A DNA stretch of 64,000 nucleotides from Bisporella sp. PMI_857 (taxonomy: Eukaryota; Ascomycota; Leotiomycetes; Helotiales; Helotiaceae). Where the stretch lies: positions 84,908 to 148,907 of the forward strand of contig JAJSPD010000098.1 of the NCBI GenBank assembly GCA_021307315.1, in the 5' to 3' direction. Positions 11,395 through 22,250 of the stretch are shown piece by piece. The notes beneath the pieces are model-generated. The model was not told where the DNA came from. It did no database searches and was given only the letters and a program-made list of their open reading frames with translations. Every line of letters begins with the position of its first letter. Within the stretch, counting starts at the first letter, position 1. The translations under genes and the position numbers were made by a program.

Positions 11395-12352
11395 TTATTT
11401 CTGAAATACCCAGTCCCAGCCTTGAAGTAATTTTTTTAGATCTATTTGTTGTCGATTTGGGCGCATCACATCTGGCCGCTTAGTATGGATTTCAATTGCT
11501 GTGTCAAGGTCACTTTTGGGTAGGTGAGTGCCCACATCAGCTCTATCTTTCGTCATATGTTCAGCTCGTTTGACCTGGAAGACTCCCGGCTCCGCTCCCT
11601 TAGCACATGGTATATCCACATCGACTAAACCAATTTCGCTCTTTGATTGATGTGGTTCTGCTACCCCGCGTTCTATTTCTACTACCTCGTTCTTCAGGTC
11701 GGGTGCAAAATTTTCTAGCATTGTGTCCAGATCGTATGATTCTTCCAGAACGAGCAGAGCATCCTCTATTTCACTGTACGAGTCTGACGCTGGTGGTCCC
11801 CCTTCATCCCTTCCTGAGTTTATCACATCGATATCATCCAGCTCCCAGGTTGCATCGGGTGAAGGTTCTTCTGGTATTGTGACAGCTTGAGCGCTTGCTT
11901 CATCGCCCGGCGTGTCTGCATTTATTGTAGCATAGCACCGACCAATACCCGAAGCTTGTTCTTCACCATCATCTACCACATCCTCCAAGGAAGAGGCACT
12001 CTCATTGTCACCAACCACTTTCCAGCAGCCAAAAATATTTTCTTTCTCAAGGAAGTCGTGCTTTCCTGAAGGATGAGTTGCCTATAATATTAGCAATTAA
12101 GCCGCCAAGACTGAAGGGAAATTGACTTGCAATTAGATCTTGAATTGAAGGTGGCCAGTTAAGATCTCCTGCGGCTCTAAATGACCGAACCCTACCAGTC
12201 CTGTCACGAACAATCAGAGCCGCCCAGGCATCGGTATCCTTTGCAAGAAGTTTGATCTTGCTAAAGAGACTTTTACTTCTTTTCCTAAATTTTTCCTGGC
12301 GCTTTTTGCGCTCTTCAGCCTGCTTCAACTTGAGTTGGAGACGTGGTGCCAT
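11395..12352 (-). CDS. MADS-box-like protein with acidic C-terminal region, 302 aa
   Basis: Exon 1 is 12352-12131 and exon 2 is 12081-11395, joined by a 49-nt GC-AG intron (GCAAGTCAAT...GCTAATATTATAG), phase 0. ATG chosen at 12352 (MAPRLQLKLKQ); the frame above starts only with TTG. Residues 14-74 resemble a degenerate MADS (SRF-type) domain: a basic helix (RKKRQEKFRKRSKSLFSKIK), then a hydrophobic strand (AWAALIVRD) and a second strand (GRVRSFRAAGD), ending WPPSIQDLI as in the expanded fungal MADS-like families. Exon 2 is strongly acidic and Ser-rich, as in activation or interaction regions. The canonical MADS pattern is weak, so DNA binding is inferred. The GT at the same place gives the wrong frame. 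Confidence 0.7.
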
Positions 12353-12461
12353 GCTTCGTACCTCAAGCTGCAATTCTTTCCAAATAATCCTGAATCTTTA
12401 CTGTTACATACCGTATTATTAAACGTTATTGTGCATGCCATTTTTGGCTGCCTTCGAATCA

Positions 12462-12720
12462 ACACAACGCAATCCGCTTTTGGCGTGGTGAATAATAAAC
12501 AAATATGCTACTTATGACCTTGTTTTGTGTGTCGAGCCGGTTTTGGCTGTGCATTAAAAAAGCTTTACTCAATTTCTGAAGTGCGAAACAAACAAAATGC
12601 AATCTGCTTTTGGAGTGTCAAATATTAAACAGATCAGCCATTTATGGCCTTGCTATATCTGTCGGGCCATTACTGGCTATGCTGAACATTACCCACCATT
12701 AATGAGCCATTTCTAGCCTA
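12462..12720. repeat. Diverged direct tandem duplication, about 127-bp period
   Basis: Two consecutive units share order and spacing of short blocks: CAATCYGCTTTTGG, AATANTAAACA, a TTATGRCCTTG block, then GTCGRGCC and TGGCTRTGC. The repeat is old (roughly three quarters identical by eye) and non-coding. It lies upstream of the MADS-like gene, so it may have been part of a promoter duplication. Confidence 0.5.
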
Positions 12721-12972
12721 TTCAAAAATGGACTTATTCTTTGAGCCACAGTCATTTCAAAATTGTCCCTTTGATAGTTAGCACAATTCCCTCTCTTACT
12801 CTTAAATTACGAATCTAGAAATCGCTCTGATTGCGTGCGATAGAAATGGCAAGTAAGTTATGAAGGGTCAATCATAAAACAACAAATAAGCTGACTAGTA
12901 TAGCCAAGCTTGAGGAAGCCTTCACCATCGAGCCTTCGGAAAGTCTTCTCCAAAAGCTTGTGGATTCCGTTA

Positions 12973-13203
12973 ATGGTACAGATTGGAGGACAGTCGAAAA
13001 ACTCGCTCGAAATTTTGGCTCATCTTCAATCAATCGGAGCCAACACAGTTGCGCAATTACCTCGAGCCATACAAGTGCAGTATCGTACAGGACGTTATGG
13101 TTTTAATCCGGCTGAGAAGATCTTTGTATACTTCTTCCCAGATGAGAGCGCAGGCCATGCCATGTGGGCTGCATTAAAGGATGCCGGAGCTGTGGAAGCC
13201 TAG
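12973..13203 (+). CDS. Possible small or remnant coding sequence
   Basis: An ATG ORF (MVQIGGQSKNSLEILAHLQS to DAGAVEA, 76 aa) looks coding in composition (YRTGRYGFNPAEKIFVYFFP). Just upstream, another frame from about 12900 (FTIEPSESLLQKLVDSVNG) also looks coding and would need a frameshift or unseen intron to join. Most likely the relic of a larger gene. Not a family I recognise. Confidence 0.35.
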   Translation: MVQIGGQSKNSLEILAHLQSIGANTVAQLPRAIQVQYRTGRYGFNPAEKIFVYFFPDESAGHAMWAALKDAGAVEA

Positions 13204-13303
13204 GGCGGGATAGTTTTTATTAAATGATTGCGACTGGATGATGTTTTATATCATATTCAAAGCTATACAGTGTACTATAGTAGATTGAGAAATCAATATC
13301 TAA

Positions 13304-13648
13304 CTACGGGACTTGGTAATTCTCCTGTTTCAAACGAGACCATTCATCGTCTACTTGTTGCTGGCTTGTTCTCAGTTTGAGTAAAGCCTTCTCAAACTTA
13401 TCCTTCACTCGAATCATGTCTTTTTCAAAGTCCTTCCTAGGTTGCTCCATCTCTCGGTAATATGCCACCTCGCGATTAAGCCTGCTATTCAGCCTTTGTA
13501 GTTGTTCGATCCTCTCACTTAGGTTTGGGACTGGATCGTACTTAGAAGCCTGTAATCTCTGTGGACTTGCGTCTATGGCCATGGTGGAGCCATGGTGAAG
13601 GTTAATGATTCTATCAATTGGGCTAAGTTGAGGTGGTCCTTTTGACAT
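13304..13648 (-). CDS. Small coiled-coil protein, 114 aa
   Basis: Single-exon ORF with a clear ATG (MSKGPPQLSPIDRIINLHHG). Residues 43-110 are a heptad-like charged helix (LSERIEQLQRLNSRLNREVA, then DKFEKALLKLRTSQQQVDDE), so a coiled coil is likely. It sits between two other small coiled-coil or low-complexity genes (13886-14665 and 15028-15767), suggesting an orphan cluster that may have spread by duplication. Function unknown. Confidence 0.6.
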   Translation of the reverse strand: MSKGPPQLSPIDRIINLHHGSTMAIDASPQRLQASKYDPVPNLSERIEQLQRLNSRLNREVAYYREMEQPRKDFEKDMIRVKDKFEKALLKLRTSQQQVDDEWSRLKQENYQVP

Positions 13649-13885
13649 TGTGGGAATTTGAATGATTAATCAAGCAATACGTATACTGACACAGTTATAT
13701 AGGTGAACGGTCTGTGAATACATGGCTAGAATTGGCTTCTCTTGAACTGACATAATAGCAATAAATTCCTGGAACCCCTTTCCCACCAGCCCAACATTAG
13801 GCATGCCCATAAAATCAAGACTATGAATCATTCTCAAGCTTTAAACCTCAACGATCAGGAGCTATACGTAAGCTTGCTGCAGTAG

Positions 13886-14665
13886 TCACTTCGTTCTCCG
13901 CTTCTTGCTACGCGTCTGTCCCTCGTCTTCTATACCCCTCTTAATTGTTTCAGGCTCACCCAAGGTGGCCGCTGCAGCATCTTCGCTAGTGGATGTTGGA
14001 TGGATTACAGCCTGTAGCGACATAGGCGGCACCACTCGGTTCTCTGGTGGTGGAGGAATAATGGGACTTGTGCCACAGCTTAGGTCAAGAGATGATGTGA
14101 TACTGTAATCAACATCACCGGGCGGTGATAGACCCACCGGGTTTGTTGAGAATTGATCATCTGGAGGCTGCTCGTATTGAGTATATTGGGCCATTAATGG
14201 TGCCAAATATTGCTGCTCCTGCTCCTGCTGCTGTTGCTGTCGTTGCTGCTGCTGCTGTTGATAATCAATCATTTGCTTCTGGGTGTCTATCAGTTCCTCG
14301 GCAATACGAAGCTGCTCCTGAAGCTGGGATTTCTCCCGGCCATATCTAACAATAATAGACTGGTAATTGTTCGAAAGTTGGGAATGTCTCTGCTGCATTG
14401 TATCAAGGCCATGCTGCATGGTCCAGCGGCATTTGACCTCAGATTCATGGCAGATTGAAGCGTGAAGGAGCCGTACATTAACTTCGTCAAGGTCCATGCG
14501 AACACCAAGGACTTCTGCTTCTAGCATCTCAATTTTCTGCGCGGCTGATAGACCTGGGCCATTTATAGTATCGGTCTAGATAAGTCAGCTCGTTGCTACC
14601 TTGGGGTCTTTGAGTGAAGTACAGACCTCTGGCTCTGGCGTGGATCTGGGTGTGCTGTACGACAT
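13886..14665 (-). CDS. Coiled-coil, polyglutamine nuclear-type protein, 242 aa
   Basis: Exon 1 14665-14627 (MSYSTPRSTPEPE), 51-nt intron (GTCTGT...CTGAC...CTAG), exon 2 14575-13886. The splice extends the frame above the internal ATG at 14527 through TDTINGPGLSAAQKIE with exact phase. Residues about 30-120 form a long helix or coiled coil (EKSQLQEQLRIAEELIDTQK), followed by a Q-rich run broken by R and E (about 120-140), a Pro/Ser-rich segment, and a C-terminal nuclear localisation-like TRSKKRRTK. A regulatory or scaffold role in the nucleus is inferred. The Q run is encoded mostly by alternating CAG/CAA and may vary in length. Confidence 0.65.
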
Positions 14666-15027
14666 AGTGAAATGTGTGTCGGAAACTGTGATCTTCCTTG
14701 AGAGACTTGATGGCCATCTTAAGTATTCTCAAAAGCCAGCTGTACTCGCTACCAAAGACTCTATTCCCAATTTCGTACATGAATCCTGCCGATTGCCAGC
14801 ATCTAAAAAGTGCATATCAATTGTGGCTTCAAAATCCGGTAAGGAGGCCAGAAGCCGTTTATGGTTGGTTGTTCTGGAAAAGTCGCTTACGGCTTTTAAA
14901 CGAAGTTTCATAATTCTGTTGGTGGGCCATTTTTGGCCGAGGACCAGTTTTGCGCAGGAATGAAAACATTTGTTCCTGCCACCAAGAATCAGTTAAGTCA
15001 ACAGGTTTATCAATCAGGCGCTGCAAT

Positions 15028-15767
15028 ATGCCAGACGTTAACCATAATTCTGAGTTTGCAAAATTTTATCATATGTACAAGCAATGGGAGGCGGAAAATC
15101 ATCCGGCTCTAGAAGCTTCCCAGCTACAAACCGAGCTCCCACATGTTCGCAAAGCAGCCCACCCTCTTCTACAATCAGGCCTACCTCCACATCGGCCCTA
15201 CCCGTATCAGCCAACTCGAAATGTATTCGCAAGAAGTACTCCACTTGGGCGAAATACACCTGATCTATTAGCTTTCTTTCAGGCCCTCGATGAAGTGAAG
15301 AAACGCCAAGATGATTTAAATATGAAGATGATTAAGCTACAAAATATGTCAGTGAAGGCAATTTTCATCCACGCAAAGGACAAGCTAATACAAAAGAAAC
15401 AGGTCAGAGCAAATCAGAATGTATGGACTTCGGGTTCCTTGAACAGACCTTCTCTGTTAACAATCCCCCTAGAACTGTCGAAGAGGGCGTGACAGCAATG
15501 AAAACTACTATGGAGAGATTTGAGGTTGTTGGCAGAAATGTGCTTGAGATAGCGTTGAAGTCTTCAAGTACACAACTACCAGACATGGAGCAACCCATCA
15601 GTTATCCCCATAAACCATATGAAGGGCCAAACACTAGTCGGACTACATCGTCAGATCCTCCGCAAACAAATTTCAACTTACGATCATCTGAGACTGTAGA
15701 AACATACTCAGAACCGAATTACGCCGACTATTCGTCTTTTGAATTTTTGAATAATGATGCATCCTAG
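15028..15767 (+). CDS. Orphan protein with short helical segment, 231 aa
   Basis: Exon 1 15028-15402 from ATG MPDVNHNSEFAKFYHM, 44-nt intron (GTCAGA...TTGAACAG), exon 2 15447-15767, phase 0. The middle (ALDEVKKRQDDLNMKMIKLQ) and the start of exon 2 (EEGVTAMKTTMERFEVVGRN) are likely helices; both ends are Pro/Ser/Tyr-rich. No recognised domain. Its stop overlaps the stop of the convergent gene at 15764, so the pair are tail-to-tail with a 4-nt overlap and may interfere transcriptionally. Confidence 0.65.
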
Positions 15768-16108
15768 ATCCAGAGTGGATGACTGCCAGGGCACTCTTCA
15801 TAAATACCCCAGAATGCCAACCAATCTTTATTTGAGCTTGCCACGCATGTCTTGACCTTTTTAAGACTCTTTGTGATAAATGCGATAGCTATTATGCTAT
15901 AATTTGCTAGCGTAATTGTTGCATTCCACGTATTTCGATAATTTCTAAGCTCTCTTTCCAGCTGCTGGTTTTCTTTTACGTAAGCCGCGATGGTCTCATA
16001 CTCCTGTAGCCGTGCTTCCTCGGAGACCCTCTGGATCAGATAAGTCATAACCGATAAGTCATCGCTATATATGCTGGAAACTGAGTGCCTATTGATTCCC
16101 TGGTCCAT
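15764..16108 (-). CDS. Small protein with one possible membrane segment, 114 aa
   Basis: ORF from ATG MDQGINRHSVSSIYSDDLSV; the upstream frame starts only with TTG. Residues 30-60 are an amphipathic helix (EEARLQEYETIAAYVKENQQ) and residues 63-80 are hydrophobic (TITLANYSIIAIAFIT), followed by KSLKKVK, which fits a single membrane anchor. Overlaps the convergent neighbour's stop by 4 nt. Unknown function. Confidence 0.55.
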   Translation of the reverse strand: MDQGINRHSVSSIYSDDLSVMTYLIQRVSEEARLQEYETIAAYVKENQQLERELRNYRNTWNATITLANYSIIAIAFITKSLKKVKTCVASSNKDWLAFWGIYEECPGSHPLWI

Positions 16109-16318
16109 TTTCAAAGCTTTTCAGCTTTTCACATATGGGAAATATTTCTGGCGTAGTGAATAGTTCTTTCTGACAAGTACGGAACGTAATTAGATTAAAT
16201 ACTTAAGATTTGTAGGTCAGAATTGGACATATGTGATTTCGGTGGCCAAAAGTTGATTTGCAAAGACTTCTGCAAGGGATATATAGGTTCTCTTGCTCTG
16301 AAATTTGCATTCACCATC

Positions 16319-17275
16319 ATGGATCCCCCAACTAACTATCCCACCTTACGAAAGATTAAACCATTTTACAATGAAAGAAATGAAAATGCACCGTCTTTAC
16401 CATCGGCAAGGATTGGAGTTTCTAAAGTCAGAAAATTGTTAAGGGTCGAGTTTAAGGATCCGAAAGATGACTATCGATTTGTCCAGGAATTGAAGTCAGG
16501 TCAAGGGGTGCTTTCATGTCACCAGAGAAACCCACTCCATCTCGCAGTAATCCGCCAGTCATTCTCGCAGGCACCTTTGCACATGCTTGAAGTAATTGCC
16601 AAGCTCCAGCATCCCAATATCGCCAACACCGTGAATGCGTATTTTTACGATAACAAGCTGTCAATTGTCGGCGAGTATGTAGATATATCTTTACTTGAGC
16701 TTGCATTCAACACTTTGAGTCCAGAAGAGTGGGAAATAGCAACAATTATTGCAGAGGTATGCTTCTTTTTATTTAGAGTGAACCTACAATAAATTAGTCA
16801 GGTCTGCAAAGCTATGGTTTACCTCCTGGATGTATTACCAGTCTGCGAAATTCACATCGACAGCGTTAGGGTGTCTCTGCAGGGGCATGTAAAGCTTGGT
16901 AAGCCTCGAAAATCTTAAGCCTTATATTCTTGCTGAAGCTACTAGTCCTTGATATGGATTATGATGGCTCTCTCAACAAACCCAATACTCCAGATACACA
17001 TTACAATTCGGCATTTATAATAGGAATTTTAGAGTTTTTAATGTGTAAAACAAGCAATGAAAGCTGGTCTGACGAAGCTCTTGAGTTTTCATCACTTCCA
17101 ACTTCTGATTCCTTGTCACCATTCTTGAATGTAAGTCAACCACCATAAGCTCCCAACTCCTATCTGACATTTTAATTAGCATGTCTTCTTGACCAAGGCT
17201 GTGTCCCCAACTAAGCTTGTTGCACGAATTCGCTTCGCAACGCAAATACTAAGCAATCAGTGTTTTCCACCTTAG
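16319..17275 (+). CDS. Fungal pseudokinase-like protein, 271 aa
   Basis: Four exons: 16319-16756, 16802-16898, 16946-17130, 17180-17275. Introns are 45, 47 and 49 nt with GT-AG ends, and all phases close. The order of kinase landmarks is kept: a helix-C-like LEVIAKLQHPNIANTV, a hinge-like LSIVGEYVDISLLELA, an alphaE helix (VCKAMVYLLDVL), a catalytic-loop position reading CEIHIDSVRVSLQGHVKL and a DFG position reading DMDYDGS. HRD, the loop Asn and DFG are all absent, so it should not phosphorylate. The tail (HVFLTKAVSPTKLVARI) matches the ending of a kinase-like family common in filamentous fungi. Likely a binding or regulatory pseudokinase; the role is inferred. Confidence 0.75.
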
Positions 17276-18325
17276 TCATGGAGAGTTTTTCAAATTCAAT
17301 ATAATTTCGGAATGGCTCAAAGCTTGGTCCGAAAAACATAATTGCAAGACTCTCTGTGTAAAAGATAATGTAAATACGCATGGAAGAACTCATACCCTAA
17401 ATACACGAACAATGTTGATGTTGTGTATTTTATTGTATATATATGTGTAACTTTAAAGTCAATATCTGTCTTTATATCCGACACAGGGTGGGCTTGCTCC
17501 TATTGGCTTGTTAAAACCCAATCCAACCTACAAACATTTTTAAAATAGTCTTACAAGCTGCTCCATTGTTGGTGGCCAAGATACACTCGTTGGTGATATA
17601 TAAGTTACACATAATTTTTTCCGTTTCTTCTAACAACCAAAAATACATCTGCATTAAAAAGTTGGTGAAGGTCATTTGCTTTACTAAGAAGGCTAACCTT
17701 CCTGCGACGAAAATTTTCTTGTGTGTTCTTTTTGACTCTTTTATGATTTGAAGCGTTCATATTTGTCTAAAATGCACGATTGAGTATATGAAAAGACAGG
17801 ACTCCAGTGGGCTTCGCCGTAAACACTAGTTGGCTCCAAATGAGCTGTGCTCGCTTTTATGGTTCCAATCTCACTTATGTTTTCAACCCATTGTCCATTT
17901 CTAGACTCAAATCATTGCCAAGCTTAACACCCACCCGTAATCTTCGCCATTACGCATTTCCGCGGTTACTGGAAATAAAGTTTATACACCAACAACAAAA
18001 TGATACGTAGTAAGACTGCTGGTGTTGTGTCACAAATAAACAGGCCTCAATTTTGACCTTCGGACCTAGCGAAGATAAGCCCGAAGTGGATTCAGGGCAA
18101 ATGAGGTGAAAACTAGAACCTGCCTATTCACTTGCTGTATATGGCTCCTGCATTGTACTATACTTGAATATATAGGTTGACGGAAATAGAACCACAAATG
18201 ATGGCTTTCTACTGCATGAAATAGCGACTGCCAGCGCGGCCCAGTACTGTAAATCGACTTTGCTAGTTAACATAACATACAGATACCTGAATCTTGCGTC
18301 ACCGAAAGAAAACCAAAATAGTACC
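17276..18325. other. Intergenic, AT-rich
   Basis: About 1 kb between the pseudokinase and the Est1-type gene. Only short open frames; no repeat recognised. Confidence 0.5.
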
Positions 18326-19323
18326 ATGCAAACCCAAAATCAGTTGGAGGATTCGCAGAGGAAGAAAGCTGCTCACCCACCACGTAGCGATTCAGGACTA
18401 CTCTCACTTCAGCACTCAAACGCGCTTAGGACGAATTCTGACTCAGAGACTAAATCGGATCCAAAGCGCCAGAGTTTTGGCCTTTCTCAGTGCCCACCCG
18501 CTGCGCGAAAGCAATTTTACCCTCTTGATAACAACATCCTGCCAGGGCAGTTAACTCTTGGGGAATCAGCTATTCGGCGCCCCTTAGATTCTCCCTCTAA
18601 GTTTGCGCCTAATGCTTCGGCCATATTAAATGCTGGGTCAGGAACATCTGTACAAGACATCGCAAGTCAGCCAGAGGAGACTTGTGAAATAATTATGCAG
18701 CTTAAAACTCTACCAATCTCGGATGGGCAGTTGGTTGCTGAGGCTCAAGGTATTTATGCAGCGCTTGCTATGGCTGAATCGCAATGTATTAAAGTAGATT
18801 TTCTTCAATCCGGCAAACCGCAGTTCAAACCGAATGATAAGCAGTGGCAAGCACTCGCCGCCTTGCACCGCACGTTGCTTTATGAGCATTATGACTTTCT
18901 TTTAGCGTCTCAACATCCTTTAGCCAGCTTAGCTTTACGGCATCTTGCGTTAAAATATGCTATGCCAGCACGTATGTGGCGCTATGGAATACTGTAAAAG
19001 CCCTTCTTTGTGCATTCCGAGTAAGCAGTTGCTGACTCAACTATTTTTTCAGTTCTTTTCTAGAAGTGCTTAAACATCATTTGCCAGCCTCATTCGAGCA
19101 CATGGTGGCCTTTATATACCTCGCTTACTCAATGCTAACGTTGTTGTACGAGACGGTACCTACGTTTAAAGACACTTGGATTAAGTGCCTGCGCGACCTT
19201 AGTTGGTATCGAATGGCTATTGAAAAAAATGATATGAAAGAAAGAGATGTCTGGATTAGCGTCTCTCGTCACTGGTATTCTAAGGCTACGGCTAAAAGTT
19301 CTGCAAAAGGCCGATTGTATTAG
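18326..19323 (+). CDS. Est1-type (SMG5/6/7-like) protein, truncated at C-terminus
   Basis: Exon 1 18326-18993, 59-nt intron (GTAAAA...CTGACTCAACTATTTTTTCAG), exon 2 19053-19323; 312 aa. Residues about 145-312 match the helical Est1-type DNA/RNA-binding family expanded in filamentous ascomycetes: AEAQGIYAALAMAESQCIKV, QWQALAALHRTLLYEHYDFL, ALRHLALKYAMPARMWRYGI, AFIYLAYSML and DTWIKCLRDLSWYRMAIE. Family members continue after GRLY for hundreds of residues; here a TAG follows directly and no homologous sequence is seen after it. The N-terminus (residues 1-130) is Ser/Pro/Gln-rich. Known relatives act in telomere or mRNA-decay biology, but this copy is probably a non-functional or reduced paralogue. 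Confidence 0.6.
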
Positions 19324-19830
19324 TAACCTCGCCTTCACGGAATTTCCCGAATCAAATTTTGGCAGAAAATTCATGGTCCGATTGAGAATTTGACATAAAA
19401 ATGCACAACCCAAGGGACATTCTAAAGGACCTCCCGGGATATCGTAGCACTGACGCAGATATTGTGCAAAGCGCAGAGAATAAGCCAATTACTACGATAT
19501 AAGGACAAATTCTTGTGAATGTGTACATAACGTCCATCCCTGCGTGGCGAAAAAACCTACGTGCCAGAACGACTTCATTGTTTGGGGGTCTCAAATCTCA
19601 CCACAGAAAGCGATTAATTATGGAGCCGAACACAAACCTCAGGCGGAAGTTTTCTATATCACGTGACCAAAAAGGGCCTGATATTCGGGGAAGCAAATGC
19701 AGGGGCTAAAAGGTCGCTAGCCATAATAAGACTAGAGTATCCAGAAGCAAGAGCTAAAGTTAAAAACATTCATGGACTATCAAGTAAACTGCCCGTTATA
19801 GTACGGTGCATCTTCTATTCCGAAGCATGC
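19324..19830. other. Spacer with a transposon-terminus-like repeat
   Basis: Follows the premature stop of the Est1-type gene. Contains one copy of the dispersed roughly 35-bp repeat (TAACGTCCATCCCTGCGTGG, 19528-19566). No gene seen. Confidence 0.5.
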
Positions 19831-20607
19831 CTAACCTTTCTTCGATTCAGCCCCCTCCTTCAAGAATACTCCGTTAAGTAAGTAACTAAGGACCCTTTCG
19901 GTAGCTCTCTGTATTTTCAATTCCTTCAATCTCTCACTTCGACGATGCTTTCTAGTCGCTACAGCCCAGACTGCAAAATTCGAGAGCTCGTTGGCTTTCT
20001 GTGCCATTACTTCTTCTTCGAATCTGTTTTCAACGCACTGACAGAATTCTCTCATGTCATCCCAATCTTTTAGCGCCTTCAGGAACTTAGTTGCTGCGAC
20101 GAGTAGTTCATCGAAGACCCATACTCCCTTGTCTGCGCTATGCTCTTCTACGCGGATTTGATCAAGAATTTCGATGATCCTCGAGGTACTCGTTACTGGT
20201 TGGAGATGAGCCTTTATAAGGGCTGTCGCCTTTTCACGTGAAATATGGCCTACGTCATTGGAAGCGTTAAGTTGATAATACTCGATATGGCCAATATTGC
20301 TAATAATGCTTTCGATTGTTGGTAGTATCGTTTTAGGGACGAGTTCCAAATTGATATTAAGTTCAGGTGCTCCAGGTAGTGTTGGCACAACGATCGGCCA
20401 AAGCCAAGAAAGTCTTTCGACTTCATCAACATCGATAACGACTTTCTGGTGAATTGAATTGACTTGAAGAAGACTTCTGTCTCGTAGCGTAATGGCGCAT
20501 TTGGGCTCTGTAGATTCGCTATTCGTATGGTACTTTTTTGGTATCAATTTGTGAAAGTATTTAAGCGAATTAGTGTAGAAAATGATATTGCTGTTATTGG
20601 AAGCCAT
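19831..20607 (-). CDS. Orphan 258-aa protein, single exon
   Basis: Clean ORF from ATG MASNNSNIIFYTNSLKYFHK to a stop in a GCGAAGGA-free tail, ending ESKKG. The N-terminal half has beta-like hydrophobic patches (AITLRDRSLLQVNSIHQKVV). The C-terminal half is helical (IIEILDQIRVEEHSADK; FEEEVMAQKANELSNFAVWA) and ends in a basic KHRRSERLKELKIQ helix, so a nucleic-acid or protein-interaction role is possible. No family recognised. The start codon lies next to a compact upstream region shared with nothing else. Confidence 0.65.
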   Translation of the reverse strand: MASNNSNIIFYTNSLKYFHKLIPKKYHTNSESTEPKCAITLRDRSLLQVNSIHQKVVIDVDEVERLSWLWPIVVPTLPGAPELNINLELVPKTILPTIESIISNIGHIEYYQLNASNDVGHISREKATALIKAHLQPVTSTSRIIEILDQIRVEEHSADKGVWVFDELLVAATKFLKALKDWDDMREFCQCVENRFEEEVMAQKANELSNFAVWAVATRKHRRSERLKELKIQRATERVLSYLLNGVFLKEGAESKKG

Positions 20608-22250
20608 TGCGAGCTAAGTATACGAAGTTACAAGCTCTATGTCTAATAATAATCGAGAGCTATTGTATTGGTGGTGAATTTAAAGGAAGAAGCAAGGCTT
20701 GTGAAGAAATGAATGATAAAAAATCAGGTTGGAAAGCGAAGCAGTGGACTATATATATTTTCAAGATTGAGGCGCAGCAAGTAGATCTCTATATGTTAAC
20801 AGTAATTCTAAGCAGCCATCAGCTAGGGTGCTTCCAGGCATTACCGAAGGATGGCGCTTAATCACCTGTGGCAAGAAACATCCACCAAGTCCCGCATGAT
20901 TCTTTCGTGGTCTGCGGCGTCTGGCAACATCTCGGAACTTGTTCCATGATATCCTGTTCACGCAACATCATGGATCCCTACGTGGTGCAGCTATTGGGGG
21001 AGGAGGTGTTTTGGTTCCTACCGCGTGACAACGCCACACCCTTTTTCTGTTGCAGGCGCTGGTGCTCAAATGAACCCGTTCTTGACCTTATCCTTTTCTG
21101 GTGCTTCTAACAGCAACACGCGGCCCTGCAGTGATGTGATCTGCCGTTCCAGCCCTTGTGGCCCAACGAATCCGCAGGCTCACAAGGTAGCACCCTATGC
21201 CGCTGCTGAAAAATCCTCGCTGCGCAAGGCTTCGAAGCTGACGTCCTTGATTTCCGCTTAACCATTTAATTGGCGACAAGTTCGCTGGATCGTGTTGCAT
21301 TGGGTCGAGATACGAGCTGCCGCTGCCTGCAGCTGCATCACCACAATTGCGCTTTCTTGGTGGTTGTAAGAATAGATGTTTGCCTTGATATAGCTCTTAC
21401 GGTAGATATGAGCTGGTCAATCGGGGGATTGCCGCACAGTCGTCTGGCTAGATGGCATATTGCGGGAGGACGTATCCATGAGACCATACTTTGTGCCAAA
21501 TATAACGCAACAGTTGCGATGTGTTTTATGTAGAGCCTTTTAAGCAGAGTTGTGGTTGGGCATACCGCTGGTAAGAAGCCTGGCGAGAAGCCTGCTGAAG
21601 GTGAAGTACGAGACATTTGGGAGACTGGGAAACAATTAGCGTTAGAATCCTCAGCTACCGGAGTGTCAGCCTGCCTCCTTTTGAGCTCAGCCATGAGAAG
21701 CCGAACCAGCAAGCTTTCACTGTACCTTTCAACCCTCTAGAGGGTTGAAATGCTTCTGGGATCTAGTATCCCTTGGTCGCATCCATCCATGAACCATCCC
21801 AATCACCCCGCATGTCTAAGACACATCCATGCTATCCTACAACGATAGGGTGTTTAGTGGCTCAGCTGATTCAATCGGCATAACCATGGATGAGGCCCAG
21901 CACTCCTGCCTCTTAGTCACGATAGGGAAGGGCGAATGGCAGCACAAATATCCTTCAGGGGGAAGCAGATGCCTAGCATCATGCACCGTGGCATCAAGCA
22001 GCCAGGGTGTTTGAGCATAGGACAGTCCCACCTCGTTCGTCCAACGGAATGTTTCACATCCGAGATGCCTCAAGAACCCAGGCCTTACCTGCTCAGGATT
22101 CAGCTGAAGCAAGGTAGTGCAGCACCTTGACAGTGGCACCAGTCAAGGAGTCTGAGTACTTAATCTCAGGCTATCCCCAGTGGCCGACCTCAACCATTCT
22201 TTTCAATTCAAACACAACCTTCTCCCCCTCGTACCGAATCCAGAATAAGC
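20608..22250. other. Decayed coding-like region, mainly minus strand
   Basis: Higher GC than its neighbours. On the minus strand around 21370-21050 one frame reads as protein with in-frame stops (AEIKDVSFEALRSEDFSAAA; then LERQITSLQGRVLLLEAPEK, a leucine-rich coiled-coil-like segment). One stop (TGA before ACGFVGPQ) fits a C-to-T change of CGA. Other frames at 21338-21712 and 21837-22139 also look partly coding. I cannot assign a family; this looks like an old pseudogene or transposon relic. The last 100 bases are the promoter of the protease gene. Confidence 0.45.

Noticed and set aside
14601..14963. 120-codon plus-strand frame over the first exon of the polyQ gene
   Set aside because: The minus-strand spliced model is better supported (exact phase, coiled coil, NLS); the plus frame lacks ATG support and motifs.
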